From Branchiostoma belcheri (taxonomy: Eukaryota; Chordata; Leptocardii; Amphioxiformes; Branchiostomatidae), in NCBI RefSeq assembly GCF_001625305.1, contig NW_017802379.1, forward strand, positions 2,646,541 to 2,710,540: a stretch of 64,000 nucleotides of DNA, read 5' to 3'. Shown piece by piece: positions 12,039 to 23,747 of the stretch. Under the pieces are notes generated by a model that had not been told where the DNA came from, did not search any database, and was given only the letters and a program-made list of their open reading frames with translations. The position numbers were made by a program, and so were the translations under genes. Position 1 is the first letter of the stretch, and each line of letters opens with the position of its first letter.

Positions 12039-15012
12039 ATGATGAACAACACAACAAGCTACGTCGGAGACGGTCCAGTGCTAGAGGTACCGGCCATGAA
12101 GCATTCCACGTCGGTTACCGTGGTCATCGTGGCGTTTTTCGTCGCCATCATCCTCCTGAGCGTGGTGGGGAACGCTCTGGTGTGTGCCGTGGTGTGCCGG
12201 AACCAGAACCTGCGCAGTGCAACCAGCTACTTCATCGTCAACTTGGCCTTGAGTGACCTCATGGTGACCGTGCTCTGCATGCCCGTGACTTTGGTCAATC
12301 ACATCTTCACAGGTTACTTACACATTTCTGTCCTCAATAACTAAACTGTAAATAAGAGCTGGTCCTGTTCATGTTTACCGAATTCAAAACATATATTGTT
12401 TTTGCTCAGTTTCGTCTTCTTCTTCCGTTCCAAACACTGACCTCTGACCTGGCTAATGACCTGATTTGTTGACGTCTCTCACCATGGTAACTGATGTTGG
12501 GTTACATCATGTTGCAATTTTATAGTAGGAGGGATTTATACTTCTTTTACCATATATATGAATGTATTTGAGTGACAGAGTTAACAAAGCAGACCATATG
12601 CGAAGGTTAACATTATGCATTTGCTTTGCAAATGTTACCTTTAGCCATAATCAATGGCTACCGTCGATAATGGCCCGTTTTTTTCCGGTCTTTACTGTGA
12701 TATTACTCCTGGCCAGTTATCTAAAACCCCAGAAAATCTCGCCATATGAAACCACCGAGGGAAAAGTGCGTAAATCCATGTTTCCAGCACGGCAGACCGA
12801 CATCTAATTTGTATTCTGTGACTTACGCTAGCAGATTCCAATTTACTGTGTAAAGAAAGGAGTTTATAAGCTTCCCGATCCCACGATAGGAGTCTTAAAA
12901 CCTCATCTCCCAAGATACTATTCTTCAGCAGATTTATTTCCTTCATGCACTAAATGAATATTCTTCCCAACATGTCAAAGTAATGCATCTCTGCTGAATC
13001 GTCAAGCTTTATAACACTCTCCAAACGGCTTGTCTACATGTGTTATAGGGTCAGGGACGGGTTTGGTCAATTGTTGACAATTCGTTTTGTATGCAGGATG
13101 GCGTTTGGGCGAGCTCATCTGTAAACTGACCAGTCTGCAAGGTGTGGCTGTAGCCGCTTCGGCCTTTACTCTTGTGGTCATTGCCGTGGACAGGTAAGTT
13201 AATATCTAAAAGAAATGTCCATGGACCAGAACCCCACATTTCACATGTCGTATACCACCTGACGTGGCAATTTCTCATGATGATTTTTGTGGAATTCATT
13301 TTGATATGATTGCCGAATTACACAAAAATATTCATATTTGATTATTCACCACTACCCATTCCTTTATAAGTGCAAAATGACTTGATCCATACGGGTTCAA
13401 AGTTCAAGGTCAGATAGTAAGGTCAAAGTTACCAATCTGCACCGTCAGATTGTATCAAAATATCAATTTGAAAATGTATTCCACAGACACACTTCTTTTC
13501 AAAAACCATAATGAGAATTTGCCACCTCTGGTGTTACCGATATCTCCTCTGGCCCATGGACTATTTGATAGACTATTGGATTCTTAGATACACAATCTAT
13601 TGGGTTTTGTGCGTAGGCGCCTAGCTACGTTCAGAACCTTTTAGCACCCTTCCTCCGGGCGTATAATTAACTGATCTGCGGCTTCTCAGCGCAATGAAAT
13701 TAGCCCTGCCATCAGGCCCCGAGGAAGGACGTGTATCTGAAAGGTTAACGTGACGTCGGCAGTTCTAGATCAAATCCCAATTGGCTGCCTATCATTTTGA
13801 ACCAAATTTATGCGGGGAAGAAATCTTGTTGTTATTTAACGTTATCTTAACTGGTGAAGCAGTACGCTGTGATTGTGAATACTTTCTGTATCTGTATATG
13901 TATAGCCGGTATAACCGCCCTTCGGCGTAACACACCAGCTTCGCAGGCATGCGGCGCGGTGGTAGCTGGCTATATCACACCGAACGACTTGTTACTCTCA
14001 TCCTTTGCACATTTAATTGCAGGCTTTGTTATTTAAAGCTTTCTAGTGATGATTCCCCAACTGTGATTGGTGGCAACGTGTTCCAATCTACTCTGCTTTG
14101 TTTCCTTTAGTAAGGCATTTTCGTACATATAGAGAACAGCCTTTGCTATGCAGCCTATCGACACAGAATTCCTCAGTATAGATGTAATGTTTGTCCCACT
14201 CCATCAGATACCGTGCCGTCATGGACGCCATGGCGCCTAAGCTGAACGGACGGCAGAGTCTGGCCATCCTAGGTTTCATCTGGGTGTTGTCCTTCGCCGT
14301 GATGGTGCCTCACGCCTTGGTCCTGGGTACCGCGGAACGGTACCACGGCAGGGAGAACGACACCATGGTCATCTGTAAGGAGTGGTGGCAGTCGGACGGA
14401 CACCGACAGGCCAACACCCTCACGGTCTTTATAACGTGCTACCTAGTTCCGCTACTGATCATTGCCATTCTGTACATACGGATCATCATCCGCATCGGGC
14501 TCAGACAGAAATCTTTCGGCACGGAACCCAGAACAGAAAGACAGAGACAAAAACAACTCGGGTACTCCGACAAAAAGGTGACGATGATCCGTATGCTCAT
14601 ATTGGTGGTGGTCCTGTTCGCCCTGTCCTGGTTACCGTATCATGTGGTCATTCTCATGGTTGACTTCAAACATTTCACAAGTGCAGAGATACAGAGCATG
14701 TATTTGTACGCCTATCCCGTTGTTCACTGGTTAGGGTATTGCAACAGCACCATGAACCCCATTCTGTATGGCTACTGTAACAGGAACTTCAGAAAAGAGT
14801 TCCAAGCCCTCTTGGGAAACTTCGCGCATGATTTTCTGACTACCGAAACTCCCAACGAATTGCCCATGAAGAACAAGCGGGATGGTACATGTGTCTCTTC
14901 CCGCCGCACTGAGACATTGAGAAGTGGGACAATGGGTAAAAGTCCTACTGTTGTCACTGCAGGGGGTAATAACAAACCTACTGTAGTGGTCATGATGACA
15001 ACTACGGTGTGA
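12039..15012 (+). CDS. Neuropeptide FF receptor-like GPCR (rhodopsin class), three coding exons
   Basis: Exons 12039-12312, 13097-13193 and 14208-15012 join in phase to 391 aa. All seven helices are present. Landmarks: GN (44-45) in TM1, LALSD (69-73) in TM2, Cys100 and Cys180 for the TM3-ECL2 disulfide, DRY (123-125), F-x3-W-x-P (261-267) in TM6 and NPILY (307-311) in TM7. The N terminus has N-glycosylation sequons at NNT/NTT. The TM7 region (YAYPVVHWLGYCNSTMNP) and ECL2 (CKEWWQSDGHRQ) most resemble NPFF receptors, with QRFP/orexin receptors as alternatives. The start was placed at tandem ATGs at 12039/12042 because the frame upstream lacks ATG. A Gq/Gi-coupled RFamide-type ligand is family inference. 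Intron 1 holds a Helitron-like element and the 3' flank a foldback. Confidence 0.9.
12371..12643 (+). mobile_element. Helitron-like element in GPCR intron 1
   Basis: It begins ATGTTTACCG, has the family core CTGACCTGGCTAATGACCTG and ends with the GCATTTGC/GCAAATG hairpin. The terminal CTAG is degraded. Confidence 0.6.
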
Positions 15013-15028
15013 AAGATGATGTGTATTG

Positions 15029-15370
15029 GGTAAAGGGACTCTTTTTACACAACCAAGTCCATTACACATCATCCGTGAATAGTTTCATCAGGTTGGTAAG
15101 TCACTGAGTAAAGAGACTCTTTCTCCACAGCCAAGTCTTTTATTCAGTCGACGTTTCGGTGACCGTCTGTCACCTTCCTCAGGGCATCTATAGCAGTGAC
15201 ACCTGTACATGTGCTGTAGTGCAATGTGAAGCAGTCAGAATTGCCCTGAAGAAGGTGACAGACGGTCATCGAAACGTCGGCTGAATAAAAGACTTGGTTG
15301 TGTAGAAAGAGTCCCCTTACTCTGTGACTTACCAACCTGATGAAGCTATTCACAGATGATGTATAATGGT
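15029..15370. mobile_element. Foldback element abutting the GPCR 3' end
   Basis: Arms of about 125 bases, 15058-15180 and 15243-15370, are reverse complements (CATCAGGTTGGTAAGTCACT and its mirror; GACGTTTCGGTGACCGTCTG and its mirror). 15029-15057 repeats part of the arm once more. It starts 17 bases after the stop codon, so it probably supplies the GPCR 3' UTR. An AATAAA at 15284-15289 could act as poly(A) signal. Confidence 0.75.
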
Positions 15371-15495
15371 CCAACGAAGATCAAACTATCTGTCTATATT
15401 AGCATGACGCACATCATAGATCACTCTACCCACCGGTGCAATGGCAAAGTAGCCTGAGTGTCAGCCTTTTTAACTTTCGTCCGCTCTATCTGACA

Positions 15496-15765
15496 CTCTG
15501 GCTAATGGCCAAGTTGGTAAAGTGTTCGTCTTGCATTCGGTAGGTCGTGAGTTTGATCCCCGGCCAAGTCATACCGCCAAAGACTTAAAAAGTACATACT
15601 GCTTCAGATTTCTCTGCCAAGCACTTAGCATTTGAGAAGGAGCATGGGAGTTAAACACACACCACTACCAGTGGACTAGCCCTTGCTTTACTGATTGCAC
15701 AACTGTGTGGCCCATGGGCTACGAAACGGAGATGGGCGCCGCCATATGCGACCATGCTAATCATA
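15496..15765 (+). mobile_element. tRNA-derived SINE, second family
   Basis: The head has A-box-like TGGCCAAGTTGG and B-box-like GTGAGTTTGATCC at tRNA spacing, followed by a body through GGGCTACGAAACGGAGATGG. An allelic copy is at 17845-18110. The head differs from the SINE at 9069. Confidence 0.6.
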
Positions 15766-16975
15766 TCACTCTTGTGTCACAGTAGGCATCGTTTTGTTTC
15801 CAATAGATGATAGGATACAACCAACAGAAAAAAAAAGAAAATTGATACCAAAACTTAATCAAACAGAGTAGGACATTACTGTAAGACATGTGAAAGAACA
15901 TCAGGAACAAACATGTAAATTGATATCAATGTCTCCGTCGCTGACTCTGTGCTAAGATGGTTTTATCTGTGGTAGAGATGTAAAGCGTACCCAGTACTAG
16001 TGCCTACAAAGTTCGACCAAATTATACCCTTACCAAAATTGAGGACACGTGTAATGTTATGTGTCTAATGGTATGTGTCTATGGATGGCGAGGAGCAATA
16101 TACATAGCATTTACCTTAGTTTCCATTTGCACCCCCTAAACGTAATTACTGTATTCCATCACCAAACAGCATCGAGCTAGATAAATACCTCAAGAAAGAA
16201 ATAACACCCTTTGCTTACTTTCTGATCTTGCGGATAACATCTATCTAAATATAAATTTTGTAGCGTAAAATCAAATATTTCAAGGACCGGTACCCATGTA
16301 TAACATCATTCAGTAGTACAGTCGTACGTATCTACGTCAGTTGATGCTGGAATTTCAGTAAAAAGTATCAGTAGCTTCAACATAAGTGGTGTTGTGATTG
16401 TTTAATTTTCAATTTTGCTTGTACAGATTGTGTAAGTAATTTGTTTCTTTACAATGTCAGTCATTACTCTTGAATGCGTAAATTTAAATATCCGTGAGGC
16501 TCTGTTTGTAGTACATAAGTACCAGTGCGGTAGATGTTACATTAAACAGAGACTGATGATAGTCTGACACTGATAGCTTAACTGTAATGTTTTATGTTTT
16601 GTAGATACGCTCTAAGCCCTTTGTGCGGGGAAGAGATTAGAAACAGTGTGCTATCTACCAGGACTGGGCTGATATCACGGCGTTGTTTTGCTCGAGGCAC
16701 AACTTTGATAAAACTCCATGTACGTGTACAACCATTGTGGCATTGATTTTCTTGTGGACAAATATTTCAATATGTTTATCTTTCTGTACTCAAGCATATC
16801 GTTTCTTGTGAAGAAAAATGTCCGTTTGGTGTAAATATATTTCTGCATGTAGTAACTGAAGTTCTGAGACCTCATACCTTCGCCAAATGATGTAAACCTT
16901 TACGACTGAAGAAATATACATGTTTCTCGTTGCATTGATTATTTGTATGAGTTATATATTGGGTTATACACTTTC
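15766..16975. other. Non-coding stretch, no gene seen
   Basis: It is AT-rich with short frames only. The allelic copy (18111-19272) differs by many small indels, consistent with absence of coding constraint. Confidence 0.5.
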
Positions 16976-17253
16976 CATGTTTACAGAAGGAAAACATATT
17001 GTTTTTGCTCAGTTTCTTCCTCTTCTTCTCCAAACACTGACCTTTGACCTGGCCAATGACCTGATTTGTTGACGTCTGTCACCATGGTAACTGGTGTTGG
17101 GTTACATAATGTTGCAATTTCATAGTAGGAGGGATTTAGACCCATGTCGCCATAAATGTGAATGTGTTTGAATAAGAATTAACAGCCTGAGCAGACCATA
17201 TGCGCAGCGAAGGTAAACATTATGCATTTGCTTTGCAAATGTTACTTTTCTAG
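16976..17253 (+). mobile_element. Helitron-like element, intact 3' end
   Basis: It runs from ACAGAAGGAAAACAT to the hairpin GCATTTGCTTTGCAAATG, then TTACTTTT and CTAG, followed by T. The end lies 24 bases from the stop codon of the adjoining minus-strand exon. Allelic to 19273-19545. Confidence 0.65.
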
Positions 17254-17277
17254 TCTCTTTTGTAATCACGAAACGTG

Positions 17278-17490
17278 CTACAGGGAAGATTTGTCCTCCA
17301 ATGCCTTGGGTTTTTCTTGAGAACTCCCCCACTGCCATGGCCACTTCCACGTTGCCTTCTCCCTGCAGGTGAACTTGATGTTGTCCGTCCCGTCGTGGTA
17401 CAGGACGAACTTGTTCTCGGCCTGTCCCGCACGGATGTGATACACCTGCCCATACTTGTCAATAATTTCTAATTCAGCATTCTGCCAAAC
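17278..17490 (-). CDS. Duplicate last exon of the minus-strand gene (haplotype copy)
   Basis: It encodes the same 70 residues as 19570-19782 (starting VWQNAELEIID, with YHDGTDN) apart from one S/F difference near the C terminus. It carries the same acceptor (TTCTTCTAG) and the same TAG stop. Because the whole surrounding 2.3 kb is duplicated across an N gap, this is most simply the second allele of that exon. If the duplication were real it would offer a mutually exclusive last exon. Confidence 0.7.
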   Translation of the reverse strand, partial: VWQNAELEIIDKYGQVYHIRAGQAENKFVLYHDGTDNIKFTCREKATWKWPWQWGSSQEKPKALEDKSSL

Positions 17491-17582
17491 CTAGAAGAAG
17501 AAACAAATGCAATTTAACTCCTAGCCTTGTAACTCTTATATCTGCTGCACTAAAATGTAATTATCCCATTAGAGAATGATGC

Positions 17583-17602
17583 NNNNNNNNNNNNNNNNNN
17601 NN
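17583..17602. other. Assembly gap (20 N)
   Basis: Run of exactly 20 N joining two near-identical blocks. Confidence 0.99.
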
Positions 17603-19874
17603 CAGACGGTCATCGAAACGTCGGCTGAATAAAAGACTTGGTTGTGTAGAAAGAGTCCCCTTACTCTGTGACTTACCAACCTGATGAAGCTATTCACAGA
17701 TGATGTATATAGTGGTCCAACGAAGATCAAACTATCTGTCTATATTAGCATGACGCACATCATAGATCACTCTACCCACCGGTGCAATGGCAAAGTAGCC
17801 TGAGTGTCAGCCTTTTTAACTTTCGTCCGCTCTATCTGACACTCTGGCTAATGGCCAAGCTGGTAGAGTGTTCGTCTTGCATTCGGTAGGTCGTGAGTTT
17901 GATCCCCGGCCAAGTCATACCGCAAAAGACTTAAAAAATACATACTGCTTTAGATTTCTCTGCCAAGCACTCGGCATTTGAGAAAGAGTATGAGAGTTAC
18001 ACACACACCACTACCAGTGGACTAGCCCTTGCTTTACTGATTGCACAACTGTGTGGCCCATGGGCTACGAAACGGAGATGGGCGCCGCCATATGCGACCA
18101 TGCTAATCATATCACTCTTGTGTCACAGTAGGCATTGTTTTGTTTCCAATAGATGATAGGATACAACCAACAGAAACAAAAACAAAATTGATACCAAAAC
18201 TTAATCAAAGAGAGTAGGACATTACTGTAAGACATATGAAAGAACATCAGGAACAAACATGTAACATTGATATCAATGCCTCCGTCGCTGACTCTTTGCT
18301 AAGATGGTTTTATCTGTGGTAGAGATGTAAAATCGTACCCAGTACTAGTGCCTACAAAGTTCGACCAAATTATACCCTTACCAAAATTGAGGACACGTGT
18401 AATGTTATGTGTCTAATGGTACATGTATTTGTCTATGGATGGCGAGGAGCAAATTACATAGCATTTACATTTCCATTTGTACCCCCTAAACGCAATTACT
18501 ATATTCCATCACCAAACAGCTTCAAGCTACAAAAAGACACACCCTAACAATAAATATTCCTCCTTGCTTACTTTCTCATCTCACTCTAAACAAGGAAGCT
18601 AGATCTTGCGGATAATGTAATATCGCTGCTTTTGTAGCGTAAAATCAAATATTTCAAGGACGGGTACCCATGTATAATATCAGTACAGTCGTATCTACGT
18701 CAGTTGATGCTGGAATTTCAGTAAAACGCATCAGTCCTCAACCTAACTGATCGTTTCAATTTCAATTTTGCTTGTACAGATTGTGTATGAAATTAGTTTG
18801 AATGGGAATATTTGCGTTAATATCCGTGAGGTTCTGTTTGTAGTACATAAGTACCAGTACGGTCGATGTTAAATTAAACAGAGACTGATAATAGTCTGTC
18901 AGTGATAGCTTAACTGTAATGTTTTATGTTTTGTAGATACGCTCTAAGCCCTCTGTGCGAGGAAGAGATTAGAAACAGTGTGCTATCTTTTGCTCGAGGC
19001 ACAACTTTGATAAACGTCCTGTACATTGTGGCATTGATTTTCCTTTGAAGAAATACTTCAATATGTTTATCTTTCTGTACTCAAGCATATCGTTTCTTGT
19101 GAAGAAAAATGTCCGTTAGGTGTAAATATATTTCTGCATGTAGTAACTGAAGTTCTGAGACCTCATACCTTCGCCAAATGATGTAAACCTTTACGACTGA
19201 AGAATTATACATGTTTCTCATTGCAGATTATTTGTATGAGTTATATATTGGGTTATACACTTTCTAATTTTTATGTTAACCGAAGGAAAACATATTGTTT
19301 TTGCTCAGTTTCTTCCTCTTCTTCTCCAAACACTGACCTCTGACCTGGCCAATGACCTGATTTGTTGACGTCTGTTACCATGGTAACTGGTGTTGGGTGT
19401 CATTATGTTGCAATTTAATAGTAGGAGGGATTTATACTCCAGTCACCATATATGTGAATGAGCTTGAGTAAGAATTAGCAGAGCAGACCATATGCGCAGC
19501 GAAGGTAAACATTATGCATTTGCTTTGCAAATGTTACTTTTCTAGTCTCTTTTGTGATCACGAAACGAGCTACAGGGAAGACTTGTCCTCCAATGCCTTG
19601 GGTTTTTCTTGAAAACTCCCCCACTGCCATGGCCACTTCCACGTTGCCTTCTCCCTGCAGGTGAACTTGATGTTGTCCGTCCCGTCGTGGTACAGGACAA
19701 ACTTGTTCTCGGCCTGTCCCGCACGGATGTGATACACCTGCCCATACTTGTCAATAATTTCTAATTCAGCATTCTGCCAAACCTAGAAGAAGAAACAAAT
19801 GCAATTTAACTCCTAGCCTTGTAACTCTTATATCTGCTGCACTAAAATGTAATTATCCCATTAGAGAATGATGC
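17603..19874. repeat. Second copy of the duplicated block (probable haplotype copy)
   Basis: Matches 15259-17582. It continues seamlessly into the introns of the minus-strand gene, so this copy is the one in genomic context. Confidence 0.85.
19273..19545 (+). mobile_element. Helitron-like element, allelic copy
   Basis: Counterpart of 16976-17253, with hairpin and CTAG at 19542-19545. Confidence 0.65.
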
Positions 19875-22789
19875 ACTCATCATGGAAAATATGTGATGAA
19901 CTGAAATTACTGTATCATTTGATAGATCCTATCATGATATGATATGATTCTATTGCTCAAGATTGGTAAGAAATTATATCTAATATTTGATTAATTTCAA
20001 TTTTAGGCAGCAGGTGCATATGCAATTTTAGATGTGCAGTATCAGAGACCCTAGCCTATCACATTAATTATGCTTACCGAAGGAAAACATAAGCTACGTT
20101 TCCTCTTCTTCCTCTCCAAACAGTGACCTCTTACCTGACTGAACCAGACTGTCGTCTCTCACCATCGTAACTGGTGTTGGGTTACATAATGTTGCAATTT
20201 TATAGTAGGAGGGATTTAGACTCCTGTCACCATATATGTAAATGTGTTTGAGTAAGAATTAACAGAGCAGATTATATGCAAAAGTAAACATTATGCATTT
20301 GCTTTGCAAATGTTACTTTTCTAGTTCAGAGAAATATTTGCTGACCTCGGCGGGTTGACTCTCCAGATGTGTGATGGCCCGCTGAAGGGCGGTCCTCAGT
20401 ACTGCCGCCCGTGCCGTGACGTCAGCACCCTCGTTCCCAACTTTCTCCACTATCAGCTTCCCCAATACTCTTTTGTTGATCTCGTTCACAGTCACACCCT
20501 GAAAGGTATTACAATGACATCACTGACCTTATGAAATGGTACATTAATAGACACAGAGGACATGGGCATGGCTTTAACTCACGTGAGAGTAGTGTACAGT
20601 TTAAAGTCAAATAACCAACAAAAATTGAACAAAGCAGTGTCCTTTGAAAACTCATGAAAACGAATTATGCCCCAAAAGATGGCTTCTTAATTCCACCACT
20701 GATATATAATTGTCAGCTCAATACGTTTCTTCATTCTATTTTTCTGTACAAATGTTAATAAATCTGTAAGCACAGACGTTGATGCCTCGAAGCGAATGAA
20801 AACGTAGTACAGCAGAAAGTCAAATCAACAAAAAAATCAACAAAGCTCAGGAAAAGTCAGGAATACAAAAGAATTATGCCAATAAATCTGGCTTTTAGAT
20901 CCTTCTTATTAACATATACTCGTCTGTTTTGTTATTCTATTTTTTTCTGTACAAGTGTTTGAACTCCCTTGTGGCGCAATTCTGCCAATTCTATAGCTTT
21001 CGTTACCATTGACACAGGTCTAGAGTCGTGGGTACCATTTTGCAGTTATATTTCAGTTACTATGGGAGTCAAGCACAGAATACACAATAAGCAAATGAAC
21101 GTTAAAAAAGAACACCAGTTGTACACGTAGCCACGCCTCAAGAGAGTTCAAGCTTAAATGCCAACATAACCCCCACAAGACGAGTGCTTACCACTCAAAT
21201 CCTCAGCTAGCGAGAACCGTTAATTGGGGCGATGAAGAGGAGTTGCTTTGCGATCATTTGCGGGCCATTAAAACCACTAAGACAAGATTACGATGGCTTC
21301 CATGCATTAAGAACCCTCTTAAGTTCCATTTCGTAGTGCCACGAAGGCGTGAAGGTGATGCTACAATTAGCTGACTTTCCTGATGCCTTTTTCTCTGGGG
21401 GTCTCTTTTTTTGTTTGAAGAAAAAAATCCGCTGGCTTTGCACAACTCCTCAACCGTCTACAGCAAGTTCCAGTTGGTTTAGTTGGAGAGATAGGGTCGG
21501 GGGATTACTTACACGGCCAGACGTTAAAATGGTTACTTATGCCGAACGGTGCTTGAGTTCCCAACGACACGTGCGTTGCCATACCAAAAGAGAGAGAAGT
21601 CGTGCCCTTTTTTACGTCACGCAATTAGGAGAAGCTTTGGTGCAAAGTCAGGTACAAATCCTGGGCGATTCGGGGCGGGGAAGGTCGCACATGTACATCG
21701 CACCATGTTTCATTTTTGGCTGCAGTGCATGGCGCCATGTATCATGTCACTGCGCCGCGCCACCTCGGGATTTGAATATCATTCCGCTTCGTGAGACGTA
21801 ATAAAATGGACTTAGAGAGAGGGTGCGAAAGATCGTCGGGAACAAGAGTTGACGTGCTAACGCCATCATTTACTCAATAAATCTACACTCACTGTGTGCT
21901 GATCTGTGAGTAGTTAGCAAGAAATGAGAGACAAAAATTGCTTACTTCTTCCTGAAGGTCACTTGTGTCCCGACCCGCCGCTGTAGAATCTGTTGTTTTG
22001 TCGTCTGGACTGTCTGGGATAGTCGTGCTTGTTGAAGCAGAAGGCAATTCGTCCGCAACTTTTGTCTGAAAATTGTAATTTTGAACAGTTGAATTATCAA
22101 AACCTCATGTAATATTAAACTGGTGTCCCTGGCCTTGGTGCTGAATTTCACAGCAACAACATTAAGAGTCCTGTCTATATTATCTAATTGGTGTCCCTGT
22201 CCTTAGTGCTGAATTTCAGACCAACAAAAATTTTCAGTGACATTGATGGCAGGATAAATTATGTAATTTCCTACATTTTGAAATGATTCTTTACTTTAAA
22301 TTTATAGTCGTGCTTTTTTTCTTCGAATTCTAGATCTTCTTCGGCACAAGTGCATCGTATCAAAGCTTAAGATACCTGCCTCAAATAAATCATCTGCAAC
22401 CTGCAACTGCTCAACGCGGAAGGATAAACGTAAAGCGCCGCTCACCGGTTATGACTTGCATTGCAGAAACATTAGCTTTCCTCCAGTATTGAACATTATT
22501 ACTCACACCAACAGCCATCCAGATTGTGATTGTGAAGGGGGTGGTCAAGGAAAGTGTTTCATACATGTAAAAGTTGAATAGTAGCTCACTTTCTATGCCG
22601 AATGCTTCAGAGCTGTCGTTTTCAATACTCCTCGACCCAACCCCCCTCCCCCTAAATAGCTAGCGGATACGCAGCTCCGATCACAGGAAGAAGCACAGTT
22701 CCTGTAAAAAAAACGAACAAAAGGAGACTGAGTACCTGTTTTGCCGTCACGGTGTCTTCTTTGTTCGGCGGTATTAGGAGGTTGCCCAT
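19570..22789 (-). CDS. Unrecognised 179-aa protein with W-N-E-L / YHDG domain, four exons
   Basis: Coding exons on the minus strand: 22736-22789, 21946-22065, 20346-20498 and 19570-19782. All junctions are phase 0 with GT-AG signals. The protein starts MGNLLIPP, a candidate N-myristoylation signal. Residues 19-58 are Ser/Thr/Asp-rich and probably disordered. 59-109 look helical (INKRVLGKLIVEKV, ALQRAITHLE). 110-150 form a compact block with VWQNAELEIID and NKFVLYHDGTDN. That block matches the product of the divergent gene at 23748-24380, so the two are paralogs. There is no signal peptide or membrane helix. I do not recognise the family. An alternative C-terminal frame is discussed in the findings. 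Confidence 0.7.
20071..20324 (+). mobile_element. Helitron-like element in intron 3 of the minus-strand gene
   Basis: Starts TGCTTACCGAAGGAAAACAT and ends hairpin, TTACTTTT, CTAG, then T. It lies about 20 bases from the exon 3 donor at 20345. Confidence 0.65.
20499..21945. other. Intron 2 of the minus-strand gene
   Basis: Contains a 150-codon + frame (21349-21801) with no recognisable motif or splice support. It is treated as chance. Confidence 0.5.
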
Positions 22790-23747
22790 CTTGTACGTGC
22801 ACTGAAACAACACAGCAGACGTGCGTGGCTTATCACACTAGTACTGCCTGTGCGTGTGAGTGTTGACCGCCTGCCTGGTACGATAAACATAAGACGGCCG
22901 AAAGTGAAACAAGGTGAGGTCATATGTCTGACTCACGGGGTTTTTCTGTCATGTGTTCTGTTGTAACCAATGGTGGAGGAGAATACGTGGGCAGAAAGCA
23001 TTTCTAGACACCGAACCGTTGTGCAGACTTAGTGCACTTGTCAGCAGTGACACAAGCACGGACTCAGGTGAGTTTGAAGTCGGTTTAGATGTATCAAAAT
23101 TTCATCCTAATTCTGTGTCCGAAGTGGTTTAATGAAGACATATGTAGAATATATTCAGATTTTTCTCAAAAGGATTGGTATGGACAGCAAAAAAAAACTG
23201 AGCTCGGGTACGATGGGAACAACGTCTCTCCCGCCGTACATGTTTTTTTGTACTTTGGCCCAGATGTCTTCCGAATGTGGTTAGAAAACGACAGAATAGC
23301 TTTAGCAATAATCTGGCATCCTTCCAAATTGTGCCATTTAGACGAATTTGGTCATTGCGCTACTGCTAGTACTGGGGAACAATACTAGTACATGCGAAAC
23401 TCAGAAGTAAAAATGAAACCTTTTCTTGCTCCAGACCTACCGAAACTGTGAAAGTGAAAGGGGAACATGTAACAATAAACTAGTTTGCACAGTACTAGTG
23501 GAAATTATACTTTGACAACATGTTTTTTCCCTTGGTTGCCATTGATGAAAGGCTGTCATTGCCTTAATTTTCTTCCTACCATTCCTACAGTGGCTGTACG
23601 TATGTAGTTTTAATTATTTGACATGTTAACCCATATTCTTCTGTTTCTTCATACCTACGCAGGCCACAACGTCAACGTAAGACGTACCAACGCAACGCGC
23701 CGGCGGTATTTTGCAAACACTCAGCTCTGTCTGGATTTGTGAGAATC
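22790..23747. promoter_or_regulatory. Shared intergenic region between the divergent paralogous genes
   Basis: The two start codons (22789 on the minus strand, 23748 on the plus) are 958 bases apart, so promoters and 5' UTRs of both genes must lie here or in unseen 5' exons. No TATA box or defined operator was identified with confidence. A bidirectional promoter is inference from the layout. Confidence 0.4.

Larger units (their letters stand above)
15259..17582. repeat. First copy of a duplicated block (probable haplotype copy)
   Basis: This 2.3-kb block matches 17603-19874 end to end with scattered substitutions and small indels. The two copies are separated only by the 20-N gap. It carries a SINE, a Helitron-like element and the last exon of the minus-strand gene. 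The start lies inside a foldback arm, a typical assembly break point. Confidence 0.85.

Noticed and set aside
21349-21801. 150-codon plus frame in an intron
   Set aside because: No homology recognised, overlaps other open frames and lies within intron 2 of the minus-strand gene.
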